From Reichenbachiella agariperforans (lineage in GTDB: Bacteria > Bacteroidota > Bacteroidia > Cytophagales > Cyclobacteriaceae): DNA of 64,000 nucleotides. Of this stretch, positions 53,386-62,735 are shown in pieces. Within the stretch, counting starts at the first letter, position 1. Each line of letters opens with the position of its first letter. Under the pieces are notes generated by a model. That model made no database searches and had not been told where the DNA came from. It saw nothing but the letters and a program-made list of their open reading frames with translations. The stretch lies in the NCBI RefSeq assembly GCF_900142205.1, contig NZ_FRAA01000001.1, forward strand, positions 1,531,311 to 1,595,310, read 5' to 3'. The position numbers and the translations under genes are program-made.

Positions 53386-53826
53386 AGAAGATGTACGCTA
53401 GTCTTTATTTTCTCATAGATAGCAAATGATATATCACCACTGCTTTATCCATACAAGATATGATTGATCCCTCGTGAATCGAAACATCTGATCCAATATC
53501 TTTTACACAATGCTACTACCGTAACCAGTCCAGTGCAAACCCTGCATTTTAACGACACTTTTATGCTCTGACGAGGAAGTATTGTTGTAAAATGAAAGCA
53601 CTACTAGCTGTAGTTTAGTATCAAGTATTTTCACCTTTTTAGTTGAAAAGGATGCTCAGGTATTTATCAGAGATAACCTTTTAACCATGTGGAGTCATAA
53701 AAGAATAGTCGTACGTGGTATATACGATGAATCACATTTTATTCACGAATTAAGCGCATTTTTCCGAGGGCAAGGCGTACACTCGGTTCATTATTGTTTT
53801 CTTTGCACTCTTCAATACAATCTAAT
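53386..53826. other. Gene-free stretch between glgB and the SUI1 gene
   Basis: No convincing gene; a 75-codon frame at 53687 has no protein-like features. A small stem, CCTTTT/AAAAGG at 53634-53651, is present. The SUI1 gene promoter may be at TTTCTTTG just before 53806, one mismatch from consensus. Confidence 0.4.
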
Positions 53827-54171
53827 ATGGCGAAGAAAAATAATTTCAAGAATCGAATCGGCGTTGTTTATTCTACCGAGGATAGCTTTGATTATACTGA
53901 AAACGAAGAACTAGAGGAAGAGACATTGGCCAAGCAAGATCAACAATTGAGAGTCCTGTTGGACAAAAAGAACAGGGGGGGAAAGCAAGTGACCTTAGTT
54001 ACAGGATTCGTGGGGATGACTGGAGATCTCAAAGAACTGGGCAAACTGGTCAAGTCAAAATGTGGGGTAGGAGGCAATGTGAAAGATCGAGAGATCATCA
54101 TCCAAGGCGATCTCCGAGACAAGGTGGTTCAAATCTTGGAGAAAGAAGGATATAAAGCAAGGAAAATTTAG
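53827..54171 (+). CDS. SUI1/YciH family translation factor
   Basis: The 114-residue protein has an N-terminal extension and the SUI1 (eIF1-like) domain at about 45-114, with RGGKQVTLVTGFVG, LGKLVKSKCGVGG and IIIQGDLRDKVVQILEKEGYKARKI. Bacterial YciH can proofread start-site selection by the 30S subunit. I chose MAKKNNF at 53827 over an in-frame ATG 33 nt upstream. It is followed by a ribosomal-protein cluster. Confidence 0.88.
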   Translation: MAKKNNFKNRIGVVYSTEDSFDYTENEELEEETLAKQDQQLRVLLDKKNRGGKQVTLVTGFVGMTGDLKELGKLVKSKCGVGGNVKDREIIIQGDLRDKVVQILEKEGYKARKI

Positions 54172-54238
54172 AATTGAAATTAGGTGCAAAAACCCGTGAC
54201 TTTTTACGTTATGACTATGGTTTTTCTAAAAAGAAACC

Positions 54239-54246
54239 TATATTTG
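54239..54246 (+). promoter_or_regulatory. -7 box of the rpmB-rpmG-DUF4295 promoter
   Basis: TATATTTG matches TAnnTTTG exactly and lies 40 nt before the rpmB ATG. A T-rich tract around 54220 stands at the -33 position. Confidence 0.55.
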
Positions 54247-54286
54247 CACTCCGATTTTTTTCAGGATCGATAAAAGACGAGAAATC

Positions 54287-54526
54287 ATGTCAAGAGTTTG
54301 TCAAATAACTGGTAAGAGGCCAAGAACAGGAAACAACGTTTCCCATGCGAATAACAGAACGAAGAGAAAGTTCCTTCCAAATCTTTTCAAGAAGAGATTT
54401 TATATCCCTGAAGAGGATAAGTGGGTAACTTTGAAAGTATCTTCTACTGCATTGAAGACCATCAATAAGCACGGAATATCTGCTGTATTGAAAAAGGCCC
54501 AAGATAAAGGTAACATCGTACTATAA
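54287..54526 (+). CDS. rpmB: 50S ribosomal protein bL28
   Basis: The 79-residue protein starts [27 protein letters not shown], the diagnostic N-terminus of bL28, and retains LKKAQDKG at the end. It is a large-subunit protein. It lies first in the rpmB-rpmG-DUF4295 group behind a consensus -7 box, with a 12-nt gap to rpmG. Confidence 0.96.
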   Translation: MSRVCQITGKRPRTGNNVSHANNRTKRKFLPNLFKKRFYIPEEDKWVTLKVSSTALKTINKHGISAVLKKAQDKGNIVL

Positions 54527-54538
54527 TATTAGATTAAG

Positions 54539-54721
54539 ATGGCTAAGAAAGGTAATAGAGTACAAGTAATATTAGAATGCACGGAGCACAAACAAAGTGG
54601 TCAGCCGGGTACTTCTAGGTACATCACTACGAAAAACAGGAAGAACACTCCTGATAGAATGGAGTTGAAAAAATTCAACGCTGTTTTGAAGAAATATACT
54701 GTTCACAAGGAAATTAAATAA
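54539..54721 (+). CDS. rpmG: 50S ribosomal protein bL33
   Basis: The 60-residue protein has the bL33 pattern [39 protein letters not shown] in outline, ending KYTVHKEIK. It lacks the four-cysteine zinc motif (only one Cys), so it is a zinc-independent (C-minus) form. It is followed 2 nt later by the DUF4295 gene. Confidence 0.95.
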   Translation: MAKKGNRVQVILECTEHKQSGQPGTSRYITTKNRKNTPDRMELKKFNAVLKKYTVHKEIK

Positions 54722-54723
54722 CG

Positions 54724-54876
54724 ATGGCTAAGAAGGTAGTTGCAACGCTGAAGAAAAAGGACGGAGTAAAATTCGCCAAAGTGATCAAAGCTGTAAAGAC
54801 TAAGACTGGTGCTTATTCTTTCCGTGAAGAGATCGTGACAGAAGATAGAGTAAAAGAAGTACTCTCTTCTAAATAA
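54724..54876 (+). CDS. DUF4295 small basic protein (probable ribosomal protein)
   Basis: A 50-residue frame I translated directly: it starts MAKKVVATLKKKDGVKF and ends EDRVKEVLSSK, strongly basic at the N-terminus. DUF4295 proteins are Bacteroidota-specific and sit after rpmG. I recall a report of this protein as a new large-subunit ribosomal protein (bL38) in Flavobacterium, which I cannot check here. It starts 2 nt after rpmG and ends just before a terminator. Confidence 0.88.
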   Translation: MAKKVVATLKKKDGVKFAKVIKAVKTKTGAYSFREEIVTEDRVKEVLSSK

Positions 54877-54898
54877 ACGATTCTAAAATATTAGAATG

Positions 54899-54930
54899 GA
54901 AGTCTCCTGTTGATTCAGGAGACTTTTTTT
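54899..54930 (+). terminator. Terminator after the ribosomal-protein group
   Basis: AAGTCTCCTG pairs with CAGGAGACTT around TTGATT, followed by seven T. A second small stem (ATTCTAA/TTAGAAT) lies just before it. Confidence 0.88.
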
Positions 54931-54978
54931 GTTTTCGGATTTTTGATGAAAAATCATGTATTTGCTTCAAATGTGAGT

Positions 54979-55007
54979 TTGATGTATCTCGTCATGACCT
55001 TTGTTTG
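54979..55007 (+). promoter_or_regulatory. Candidate ftsY promoter (TTG-N18-TTTGTTTG)
   Basis: A TTG at 54979-54981 and TTTGTTTG at 55000-55007 (one mismatch to TAnnTTTG) are spaced 18 nt apart, directly after the upstream terminator and 45 nt before the ftsY ATG. Confidence 0.4.
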
Positions 55008-55052
55008 CAATATTCCGTTTATTTTTGATCAGACCCGATTAATATATCCATC

Positions 55053-56009
55053 ATGAGTTTATTCAAAATATTTTCTAAGGACAAAAAGGAAAGCCTAGAC
55101 AAGGGCTTGGAGAAATCAAAGGAAAGTTTCTTTAACAAACTTGGAAAAGCTGTCGCAGGGCGATCAAGCGTCGATGATGACGTATTAGATGAACTAGAAG
55201 AGGTGCTCATCACCTCAGATGTAGGTGTGGATACTACAGTCAAAATCATCGAACGTATCGAAGCACGTGTAGCCAAAGATAAATATCTGAATACGGATCA
55301 GCTCAATGTGATTTTGAGGGAGGAGATCGCAGGGTTACTTGAAGAAAATAATACTACGGATGGCACAGACTTTTCGCTACCTACGGACAAGAAGCCTTAT
55401 GTACTTCTAGTGGTAGGGGTCAATGGTGTGGGAAAAACTACGACGATAGGAAAGCTCTCGGCTCAATTTAAGAAAGCGGGTAAAAGTGTGATCCTAGGTG
55501 CTGCGGATACTTTTCGTGCAGCAGCTGTCGATCAGTTGATCCTGTGGGGTGATCGAGTTGGCGTGCCAGTCGTGTCTCATGGGATGAATACAGACCCATC
55601 TGCAGTAGCATTCGACGCAGTGAAGCGTGCTGTGGATGAGCAGGTGGATATCGTGATCATCGATACAGCGGGTAGGCTACATACCAAAGTCAATCTGATG
55701 AATGAGCTGACAAAGATTAAAAAGGTGATTCAGAAGTTCGTACCAGAAGCACCACATGAAATCATGCTTGTATTAGATGGGAGTACAGGCCAAAATGCTT
55801 TTATACAGGCTCAGGAGTTTACTAAAGCTACTGATGTGAGCGCGCTAGCGATCACAAAACTCGATGGCACTGCCAAAGGTGGAGTAGTTATCGGAATCTC
55901 AGATCAATTCAAAATCCCTGTTAAATACATAGGAGTAGGTGAAGGAATCGATGACCTCCAGGTCTTCAACAAAGTTGAATTCGTCGATTCGTTTTTCAAG
56001 AAGATTTAA
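55053..56009 (+). CDS. ftsY: Signal recognition particle receptor FtsY
   Basis: FtsY docks ribosome-SRP complexes at the membrane and is a GTPase. The 318-residue protein has a short charged N-domain (about 1-100) and a G domain with Walker A GVNGVGKTT at 122-130, DTFRAAAVDQL, DTAGRLHTK and TKLDGTAKGG, ending with the family GEGIDDLQVFNKVEFVDSFF. There is no long acidic A domain, as is common outside enterobacteria. It follows the rpmB-rpmG-DUF4295 group. Confidence 0.95.
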   Translation: MSLFKIFSKDKKESLDKGLEKSKESFFNKLGKAVAGRSSVDDDVLDELEEVLITSDVGVDTTVKIIERIEARVAKDKYLNTDQLNVILREEIAGLLEENNTTDGTDFSLPTDKKPYVLLVVGVNGVGKTTTIGKLSAQFKKAGKSVILGAADTFRAAAVDQLILWGDRVGVPVVSHGMNTDPSAVAFDAVKRAVDEQVDIVIIDTAGRLHTKVNLMNELTKIKKVIQKFVPEAPHEIMLVLDGSTGQNAFIQAQEFTKATDVSALAITKLDGTAKGGVVIGISDQFKIPVKYIGVGEGIDDLQVFNKVEFVDSFFKKI

Positions 56010-56164
56010 GCTTTACCTTGAGTGGTTTCTTAGGATGATATAAAATTAAGGACTGTTCTGACAGTATGTTTTGTATTGAAAAAGGTGATTTCTCTATTTA
56101 TGCTTGTCTATTTCACTTACGTCAAGTGATAACTTATAGAGCACAAAATATACTTAACTTCTCC

Positions 56165-56953
56165 ATGCCTCAATACAAAGATCAATTAGATCGAACTGTA
56201 ACCCTTCCTGAATTGCCTCAGCGGATTATCAGCCTAGTACCTTCGCTGACGGAGTTGCTATATGATCTCGGGGTGGGAGATCGGGTGGTGGGAATTACGA
56301 AATTTTGTATACACCCTGAATCGTGGAGGAAGACCAAAACGCGAATAGGAGGTACAAAACAGCTCAAGCATGATGTAATTGCGTCACTAGCCCCTGATCT
56401 CATCTTAGCCAATAAGGAAGAAAATACGAGAGAAGATGTGGAAACCTTGATACCACACTACCCTGTCTGGGTGAGTGATATCAATGATCTGTCGGAGGCG
56501 CTTGAGATGATTCGAACTGTTGGCGAAGCTACAGGGAGTCTGTCACGTGCAGTATCGTTGGCAGATGAGATTCAAACCTCTTTCCAGTCTCTCCCTCAGA
56601 CCAAGTTACAGCGTGTACTCTACCTCATCTGGCAAAATCCATGGATGACTGTTGGCCGTGATACTTTTATAGATGATATGTTGCAGCGCTGTGGATACGA
56701 GAATGTCGTGACCGCTAATCGCTACCCTATCTTGACGGACGAGGAGATCGTTGCGTTGAGACCTGAAGTAGTGATGCTCTCTTCTGAGCCTTTTCCTTTT
56801 GGCGACCAGCATGCTGAGCGTATTCAAACCTTGTTGCCAGATAGCCAAGTGCTACTCGTGGACGGTGAGATGTTTAGCTGGTATGGGAGTCGTCTGCGTC
56901 TGAGTGTAGCTTATTTTAGCCGTTTGATCAATAGGATTACTCGACCGTCATAG
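56165..56953 (+). CDS. BtuF-like metal/cobalamin-binding protein without signal peptide
   Basis: The 262-residue protein has the helical-backbone metal receptor fold (PF01497 type): RIISLVPSLTELLYDLG, VVGITKFCIHPE, RIGGTKQLKHDVIASLAPDLILANKEEN. I start it at 56165 (MPQYKDQLDRTVTLPELPQR), which matches related proteins; an upstream in-frame ATG adds 33 residues that do not form a proper signal peptide. It therefore seems cytoplasmic, unlike transport-linked BtuF. No ABC permease genes are adjacent. Confidence 0.82.
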   Translation: MPQYKDQLDRTVTLPELPQRIISLVPSLTELLYDLGVGDRVVGITKFCIHPESWRKTKTRIGGTKQLKHDVIASLAPDLILANKEENTREDVETLIPHYPVWVSDINDLSEALEMIRTVGEATGSLSRAVSLADEIQTSFQSLPQTKLQRVLYLIWQNPWMTVGRDTFIDDMLQRCGYENVVTANRYPILTDEEIVALRPEVVMLSSEPFPFGDQHAERIQTLLPDSQVLLVDGEMFSWYGSRLRLSVAYFSRLINRITRPS

Positions 56954-57289
56954 GTCTGAATTTGCAACAAAAACAGACAAGTAGCCAACTCATTTTATGA
57001 TCGGCAACAGCATATGCAATATTCTGCACCATTCTTTCGCTACAGATAATGGTAAACACCCAAGCTATGTCACCATATAAAACAAAATCTAGTCGATTGG
57101 ATAGTAGTCATAAACTCCTCTACTAACACGTTAGTCTTCAATCTCCGAATGGCACTCCCTCCCATCCTCATAGGTCACAGGGTAGTTTTGGCTATTTAGA
57201 ACCCGAAACATTATCTTCACCAATAAACATCAAAGGAAACTTTGACACATAGTACAAACCTATAGAAAAAAAGTAGCTAGCCTTTAAAA
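56954..57289. other. Gene-free stretch before the DUF502 gene
   Basis: About 335 bp in which I see no gene, repeat or clear promoter. The sequence becomes A-rich just before the DUF502 ATG. Confidence 0.4.
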
Positions 57290-57922
57290 ATGAAACAACT
57301 CATCAAAGACATTTTAGAATTTGTAAAAACCACAGTGATCGGTGGTTTCTTGTTGATCGTTCCCTTTGGTGTCCTGATCTTCTTATTCGAAAAAGCACTA
57401 GTCATCTTCCGCACATTGGTCTCCCCTATCTCGGACTTCATCCCTATAGAACACATCGGAGGCATCACGCTCAACCGCATACTGGCTTTCTTTCTGCTCC
57501 TATTGCTTTGCTTCTTGGCAGGACTGCTAGCCAAATCTCGACGCATCAACAAACGAAAAAACTGGCTAGAACAAAAACTCCAGTCCGTCATACCGGGCTA
57601 TTCATTGATCAAAGGCATGACCGAAACCCTCGCAGGGCTAGAATCTGACAAACGAAACGAAGTAGTACTCGTCGACATGGAAGAGGCTTGGCAGATTGGT
57701 TTTTTGATGGATCGAATCGATGATGACCTTAGCGCCGTGTTTTTACCCGGAGCACCTAGCCCACTATCTGGAGAAGTGATGCTCGTTAAAAACGAACGAC
57801 TCAAAAAAATCAATATCTCAGAAGCCAACGCCATGAAAATATCCAAAAAACTGGGACAAGGCTCTCACAAAATCCTACAAGGAAAGGTCCATGCAGGCAT
57901 GTTTGACAAAACCAATGACTAA
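57290..57922 (+). CDS. DUF502 family membrane protein
   Basis: The 210-residue protein has two membrane helices (about 12-38 and 60-85) and a soluble C-terminal domain carrying the family landmark FLPGAPSPLSGEVMLV near 153-168. DUF502 proteins are widespread with unknown function in bacteria and are distantly similar to plant COV proteins. It is followed 50 nt later by a DUF4442 gene on the same strand. Confidence 0.85.
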   Translation: MKQLIKDILEFVKTTVIGGFLLIVPFGVLIFLFEKALVIFRTLVSPISDFIPIEHIGGITLNRILAFFLLLLLCFLAGLLAKSRRINKRKNWLEQKLQSVIPGYSLIKGMTETLAGLESDKRNEVVLVDMEEAWQIGFLMDRIDDDLSAVFLPGAPSPLSGEVMLVKNERLKKINISEANAMKISKKLGQGSHKILQGKVHAGMFDKTND

Positions 57923-57972
57923 AGCCATATCAGGGCTACAGGAGTATCCTCTGATTTGCTTATATTGATCCT

Positions 57973-58482
57973 ATGAACAACACGCCCCGACTCTCATTCA
58001 CAGATCGCCAGCGAAAGTTTAGCAGGCAGTTTACGAGTTCTTGGAAACTCAGGCTATTCCTCATCGCCAAACTCCCCATGGGCTGGCTCAGCGGCATGAA
58101 AGTCATCGAAATCAACGAAGACCAAGCGGTGACCACAGTCAAGCACCGCTGGCTCAACCAAAACCCATTTGGATCTATGTATTTTGCAGTACAAGGAATG
58201 GCAGCAGAACTGTCGACAGGTGTACTCGCACTGACCGCTACACAAGGTGTAAAGCCTAAAATACTAACTATCATTGTGGAGAATAAGGCGGAGTTCCTAA
58301 AACAGGCCAAAGAAAGAATCTACTTCACCTGTGCCGATGCACAAAAAATGCTCGCAGGAGTAGAACAAGCCAAAAAAAGCACAGAATCCGTGACGGTATC
58401 TGCTCGTGTAGAGGGGAAAACAAAAAGTGGAACACTGGTATCAGTGTTCCACTTTTCTTGGAATTTCAAAAGGCTAGATTAA
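57973..58482 (+). CDS. DUF4442 (hotdog-fold thioesterase-like) protein
   Basis: The 169-residue protein carries the DUF4442 hallmarks: LPMGWLSGMKV, HRWLNQNPFGSMYFAVQGMAAELSTG and a C-terminal strand region. The fold is hotdog, as in acyl-CoA thioesterases, but no activity is established to my knowledge. The last 60 bp of the gene contain a perfect 15-bp hairpin (58423-58456) that doubles as a terminator for the convergent ppa gene, which ends 2 bp away. Confidence 0.8.
   Translation: MNNTPRLSFTDRQRKFSRQFTSSWKLRLFLIAKLPMGWLSGMKVIEINEDQAVTTVKHRWLNQNPFGSMYFAVQGMAAELSTGVLALTATQGVKPKILTIIVENKAEFLKQAKERIYFTCADAQKMLAGVEQAKKSTESVTVSARVEGKTKSGTLVSVFHFSWNFKRLD
58423..58456. terminator. Bidirectional terminator inside the DUF4442 coding end
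   Basis: AAAAGTGGAACACTG pairs perfectly with CAGTGTTCCACTTTT around a 4-nt loop. On the minus strand it is followed by TGTTTT, a good U-tract for ppa. On the plus strand it is followed by CTTGG, so it is weaker there. It lies wholly within the DUF4442 reading frame. Confidence 0.75.
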
Positions 58483-58484
58483 GT

Positions 58485-59015
<531 letters not shown>

Positions 59016-59041
59016 AAAATTTAGTTTTATTGATTGCGGCG

Positions 59042-59049
59042 CAAAGTTA
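59042..59049 (-). promoter_or_regulatory. -7 box of the ppa promoter
   Basis: The minus strand reads TAACTTTG, an exact TAnnTTTG, 26 nt upstream of the chosen ppa start. It argues against the longer ppa start at 59072, which would lie upstream of this promoter. Confidence 0.55.
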
Positions 59050-59115
59050 GTACTTAGATTCAAAAGCCACACATATCCTACTAGAAATGACAGACAGGTT
59101 GCGACTTTTAGACTG

Positions 59116-60447
59116 TTACAGATCCTTGAGCAGCTTATTATTTTTGGATTTACGTTGTTCTTCTTTGAGTTTCTTCATGTACTCCTCGACCACTCCTACT
59201 TCGCTGATCTTCTGATCGTAGAGCCCTTCGACTCCTACATTCTCCAGTCGATTGATGACATAGTCGATATCGATCTTATTGATATCTCTAGAAGGCAAGT
59301 ACACATGATGAGACTCCTCGTCATGTAGGCTTTTGGTTAGCATCCCAGCGTTGACCAGTCGGTTGACGGCATTGGAGATAAAGCGGTGTGGAATTTCTAA
59401 TTTCTTACATAATAGCATTTTGGTATAGGGTGGTTCACCCGACTCAAATGCCTTAACAATGGCCATCATGACGGTAATGGCTATTTTTCTTTTTTCCGAA
59501 TAGCTAAACTGTATCTTTCTTTCCTCTGGAATAAACTCCTTCTCATTTTGTATCGCATAAGATAACTCTCCTCCTATAAAGACAATCGTCCAACTAAGCT
59601 GCGTAAAAAAGAAAAAGACGGGCAATACGGCCAAACCTCCGTACACTGCACCATAACCACCCATCAAGAAAGAGAAATTGATAAAACCCCACTGCGCTAA
59701 CTGGAACAGTGTCCCTGCAATCATACCTGCTATGACCCCACTCTTGAAGGTTACCTTGACATTGGGCATGATGATATAGATCAGTGTAAACAATAGCCAT
59801 ATCAACACAAATGGAGACAACTGCACAAAGAATGCTGCAACTGGCGTGAGCAGATCCTCCAACTCACTGATTCGACTAAAAGACCTAATTTTATTCTCTA
59901 TAAAAATGGTAACGCCACCAGAAAGAATCACCAGTATCGGAGCAAAAATCAGTAGAGCCAGATAGTCCGTAAACTTCCGAATCAAATTTCTAGATCGCTG
60001 CTTGCCCCATATATCATTAAACACCTCCTCTAGGTTATGCAGCAGTCTCATGACCGTAAAGAACAAAACGATGACGGAAACGCCGACGATCACGCCTCCT
60101 TTGGTATTGTTGAGCATCTCCTGTGCAAAACCTAATATGGCCTCCTTGACCACATCCTGCCCGAGGAACAAACGATCCAACTCCTCCTCGATCACGCCCT
60201 CCAGCCCAAAGCCTTTGGACACACCGAGTACAATCGCCATCAAGGGAACGATAGACAACAGACTGAGATAAGTCGTGGCAGACGCCTTAATCGCAATGTT
60301 GTCCTTTTTGATTTCGGCTATCACGATCATGATGATGCGTAGTACCTTATTTCTAAACGCGACGAATCCTACCTCATCAGTAGACTTCCAGATGTCCGTA
60401 TTCATAAAGTCCCGCGATCGTTGCAGTTGAACTTTAAGCCTTTTCAT
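59116..60447 (-). CDS. YihY/BrkB family membrane protein with C-terminal extension
   Basis: The 443-residue protein has a YihY domain (about 35-310) with six helices and the landmarks [36 protein letters not shown] and [21 protein letters not shown]. The C-terminal part (about 320-443) looks like a winged helix ([29 protein letters not shown]) followed by a basic tail. Function is unknown; a former RNase BN assignment for the family is, as I recall, wrong. It starts 2 nt after ppx in the prfB-ppx operon. Confidence 0.85.
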   Translation of the reverse strand: MKRLKVQLQRSRDFMNTDIWKSTDEVGFVAFRNKVLRIIMIVIAEIKKDNIAIKASATTYLSLLSIVPLMAIVLGVSKGFGLEGVIEEELDRLFLGQDVVKEAILGFAQEMLNNTKGGVIVGVSVIVLFFTVMRLLHNLEEVFNDIWGKQRSRNLIRKFTDYLALLIFAPILVILSGGVTIFIENKIRSFSRISELEDLLTPVAAFFVQLSPFVLIWLLFTLIYIIMPNVKVTFKSGVIAGMIAGTLFQLAQWGFINFSFLMGGYGAVYGGLAVLPVFFFFTQLSWTIVFIGGELSYAIQNEKEFIPEERKIQFSYSEKRKIAITVMMAIVKAFESGEPPYTKMLLCKKLEIPHRFISNAVNRLVNAGMLTKSLHDEESHHVYLPSRDINKIDIDYVINRLENVGVEGLYDQKISEVGVVEEYMKKLKEEQRKSKNNKLLKDL

Positions 60448-60449
60448 GA

Positions 60450-61352
60450 TTAGTTGTTGTATTGGAACTTACCCATTTTAGAGACATTCTTCTCATATAA
60501 ATAAGTCATGATCCCATCCTTTAGTCCCACATTGGGTACGATGATTTCGGTGGCCCCTGCCTGCTGCATGGCATTGATATAAATGCTCGACGCAGGAATA
60601 ATCACATCCGCTCTATCGGCATTCAACTTCAATTTATTCATTCGCTCCTCATAGTCCATATTTAGGAGTTTGGTTCGCATGGCGATGAGTTGATCGAGCT
60701 GTACGACTCCCCCCTTGACGCCATTGATCAGTTCGGAGAGCTTTTTAATGTTACCTCCTGTACCTAGCGCGACGATATCTTCATGATCTGGCAAGTGATC
60801 TTTGACCCACTTGTTCATCTTGTCCCACATATCCTTCTTCTCAGCAGTCTTGAGTGATCGAACAGACCCGAGGTTAAATGATTTTGCAGCAACTTTTTCC
60901 TTTTTCTGGTAAAGGATCAGTTCGGTACTACCTCCACCCACATCGATATGCACGTTATTTTTGTCGGTGAGGTGAAACGCGATGACCTTGTTGATCATGT
61001 CCGCTTCCATGGCACCAGAGATAATTTTAATCTCCAAACCACAGGCATCCTTCACACGCTGGATGAGTTCCTTGCCATTTTTTGCCTCCCGCATCGCAGA
61101 AGTCGCACAGGCAAAACACTCATCAACGTTATATAAATCTACGATAGCTTTATATGCGGTCATCAACTTCACAAAACGCTCCATCGTCTCCTCACTGAGC
61201 GTATGATGTCCCTCGAACACATCCGCTCCCAACCTGAGTGGGAAACGCATAAAATGTAAACGCTTGAATGTGGTCTCGTCACCATACCGAATCACATTGG
61301 TCACCTGAAAACGCACACCATTGGATCCGATATCTATTGCTGCAAATTTCAT
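60450..61352 (-). CDS. Ppx/GppA family exopolyphosphatase
   Basis: The 300-residue actin-fold phosphatase has the N-terminal AAIDIGSNGVRF, the ACATSAMREAKNG segment and the phosphate-binding HIDVGGGSTEL. It is the short form without the C-terminal HD-like domain of E. coli Ppx/GppA. It would degrade polyphosphate or pppGpp. It follows prfB by 11 nt and precedes yihY by 2 nt, with pyrophosphatase further along. Confidence 0.88.
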   Translation of the reverse strand: MKFAAIDIGSNGVRFQVTNVIRYGDETTFKRLHFMRFPLRLGADVFEGHHTLSEETMERFVKLMTAYKAIVDLYNVDECFACATSAMREAKNGKELIQRVKDACGLEIKIISGAMEADMINKVIAFHLTDKNNVHIDVGGGSTELILYQKKEKVAAKSFNLGSVRSLKTAEKKDMWDKMNKWVKDHLPDHEDIVALGTGGNIKKLSELINGVKGGVVQLDQLIAMRTKLLNMDYEERMNKLKLNADRADVIIPASSIYINAMQQAGATEIIVPNVGLKDGIMTYLYEKNVSKMGKFQYNN

Positions 61353-61363
61353 ATACTGAAGTT

Positions 61364-62462
61364 TTACTCTGCCTCCGAACTAGCAGTTTGTTCCATTAAG
61401 AAAGCTTTAATATAGTCATTTAAATCCCCATCTAGCACGTTTTGCACGTCTGTTCTTTCTACGCCCGTTCGTGCATCTTTGATCAGTTTGTAGGGATGTA
61501 GAACGTAGTTTCGGATCTGACTACCAAAATCGATCTTCATCTTGGTACTTTCTATCTCGTCTCTCTTGGCGTTTCGCTTCTCAACCTCTTTTTGATAAAG
61601 CTGTGACTTGAGCATACGCATTGCGTGCTCCTTGTTGGCCAGTTGCGAACGTTCGATTTGACAGACGATCACGATTCCTGACGGCTTATGCGTCAGCTGT
61701 ACTTTCGTCTCGACTTTGTTGACATTCTGACCACCAGCCCCACCTGATCGTGAGGTATGAAACTCTATATCTCCTGGGTTGATTTCTATCTCGATAGAGT
61801 CATCAACGATAGGATACACATACACCGATACGAAAGAAGTATGACGTCTCCCCCCCGAATCAAAAGGTGAGATTCGCACCAGACGATGTACGCCAATTTC
61901 AGATTTCAAATAGCCATAGCCAAACTGCCCATCAAACTCGATGGTCGCCGATTTAAGCCCAGCCGTTTCACCGGCTTGGTAGTTGAGTTGTCGGACTTTG
62001 AACCCATTTTTCTCTCCCCACATGATATACATCCTATGGATAATCTCTGCCCAATCTTGACTCTCAGTTCCGCCAGCACCTGGGTTAATCTCCATCACTG
62101 CCCCGAGTTGATCTTCCTCTCCACTCAGCATACGCTTAAATTCGAGATCCTCTAATGCAGTGATTGCCTTTTTGTACGCCGCGTCTACTTCGGACATCTC
62201 TACCTCATCGGCTTCATAAAACTCATAAAGCGTCTCTACATCTTCTTTCAGTGTATTGACGCTTTCATATCCATCTGTCCAGACTTTTTTAGCTTTGATT
62301 TGTTTGAGGATCCCTTCGGCTTCTTTGGGATCATTCCAAAAATCCGCCTGCATAGTAATCGTCTCTTCTTCCTCTACTTCTTTTACTTTGACATCATAGT
62401 CAAAGATAGCCCCGAAGTGCTGTCACTCGGGCCGTTAATTCCTTCAATTGATCTCCAGTCAT
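61364..62462 (-). CDS. prfB: Peptide chain release factor 2, with programmed +1 frameshift
   Basis: RF2 ends translation at UGA and UAA. The gene starts at 62462 ([20 protein letters not shown]) and hits an in-frame TGA at 62402-62400. Shifting +1 at CTTTGAC (skipping one T) continues as [14 protein letters not shown] into the 329-codon main frame, giving 365 residues, the usual length. A GGGG Shine-Dalgarno-like stretch lies just before the shift site. Codon-recognition SPF (in RISPFDSGG) and catalytic GGQ (in [11 protein letters not shown]) are present. A consensus promoter lies upstream, and ppx follows by 11 nt. Confidence 0.93.
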
Positions 62463-62489
62463 TCTCTGTGTTTTTCTAAAATGAGACTC

Positions 62490-62521
62490 CAAATTTATAC
62501 AGTGTCCCCGACATAGCACAA
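62490..62521 (-). promoter_or_regulatory. prfB operon promoter (TTG-N21-TAAATTTG)
   Basis: On the minus strand a TTG (62521-62519) and an exact TAnnTTTG box (62497-62490) are spaced 21 nt apart. The prfB ATG at 62462 is 27 nt downstream, which supports the short N-terminal frame as the true start. Confidence 0.65.
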
Positions 62522-62735
62522 CTTAACTGGAATTCAATACGGATTAGTTCAGACATAAAAGATAAGAACAAGTATGGAGTATTGCTTTTCTAAGCTGTCA
62601 GTTGCCTCCTCTCAAAATAGCACTGTAACAAAATTCAAACACGCCGTTTTTAAAATGGCTAAAAGAGGTAGACCTCAGCACCTAGTCCATCATAAAAGAC
62701 TAGGCACTTAAGGTTTACTTCTATTCATCACCTAT

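Noticed and set aside
50396..53617. A shared 14-mer (CTAGCTGTAGTTTA) at 50396 and 53604
   Set aside because: Matches of this length are expected by chance in 64 kb, and the flanks do not match.
53687..53914. 75-codon open frame before the SUI1 gene
   Set aside because: It overlaps the SUI1 start in another frame and its composition is not protein-like.
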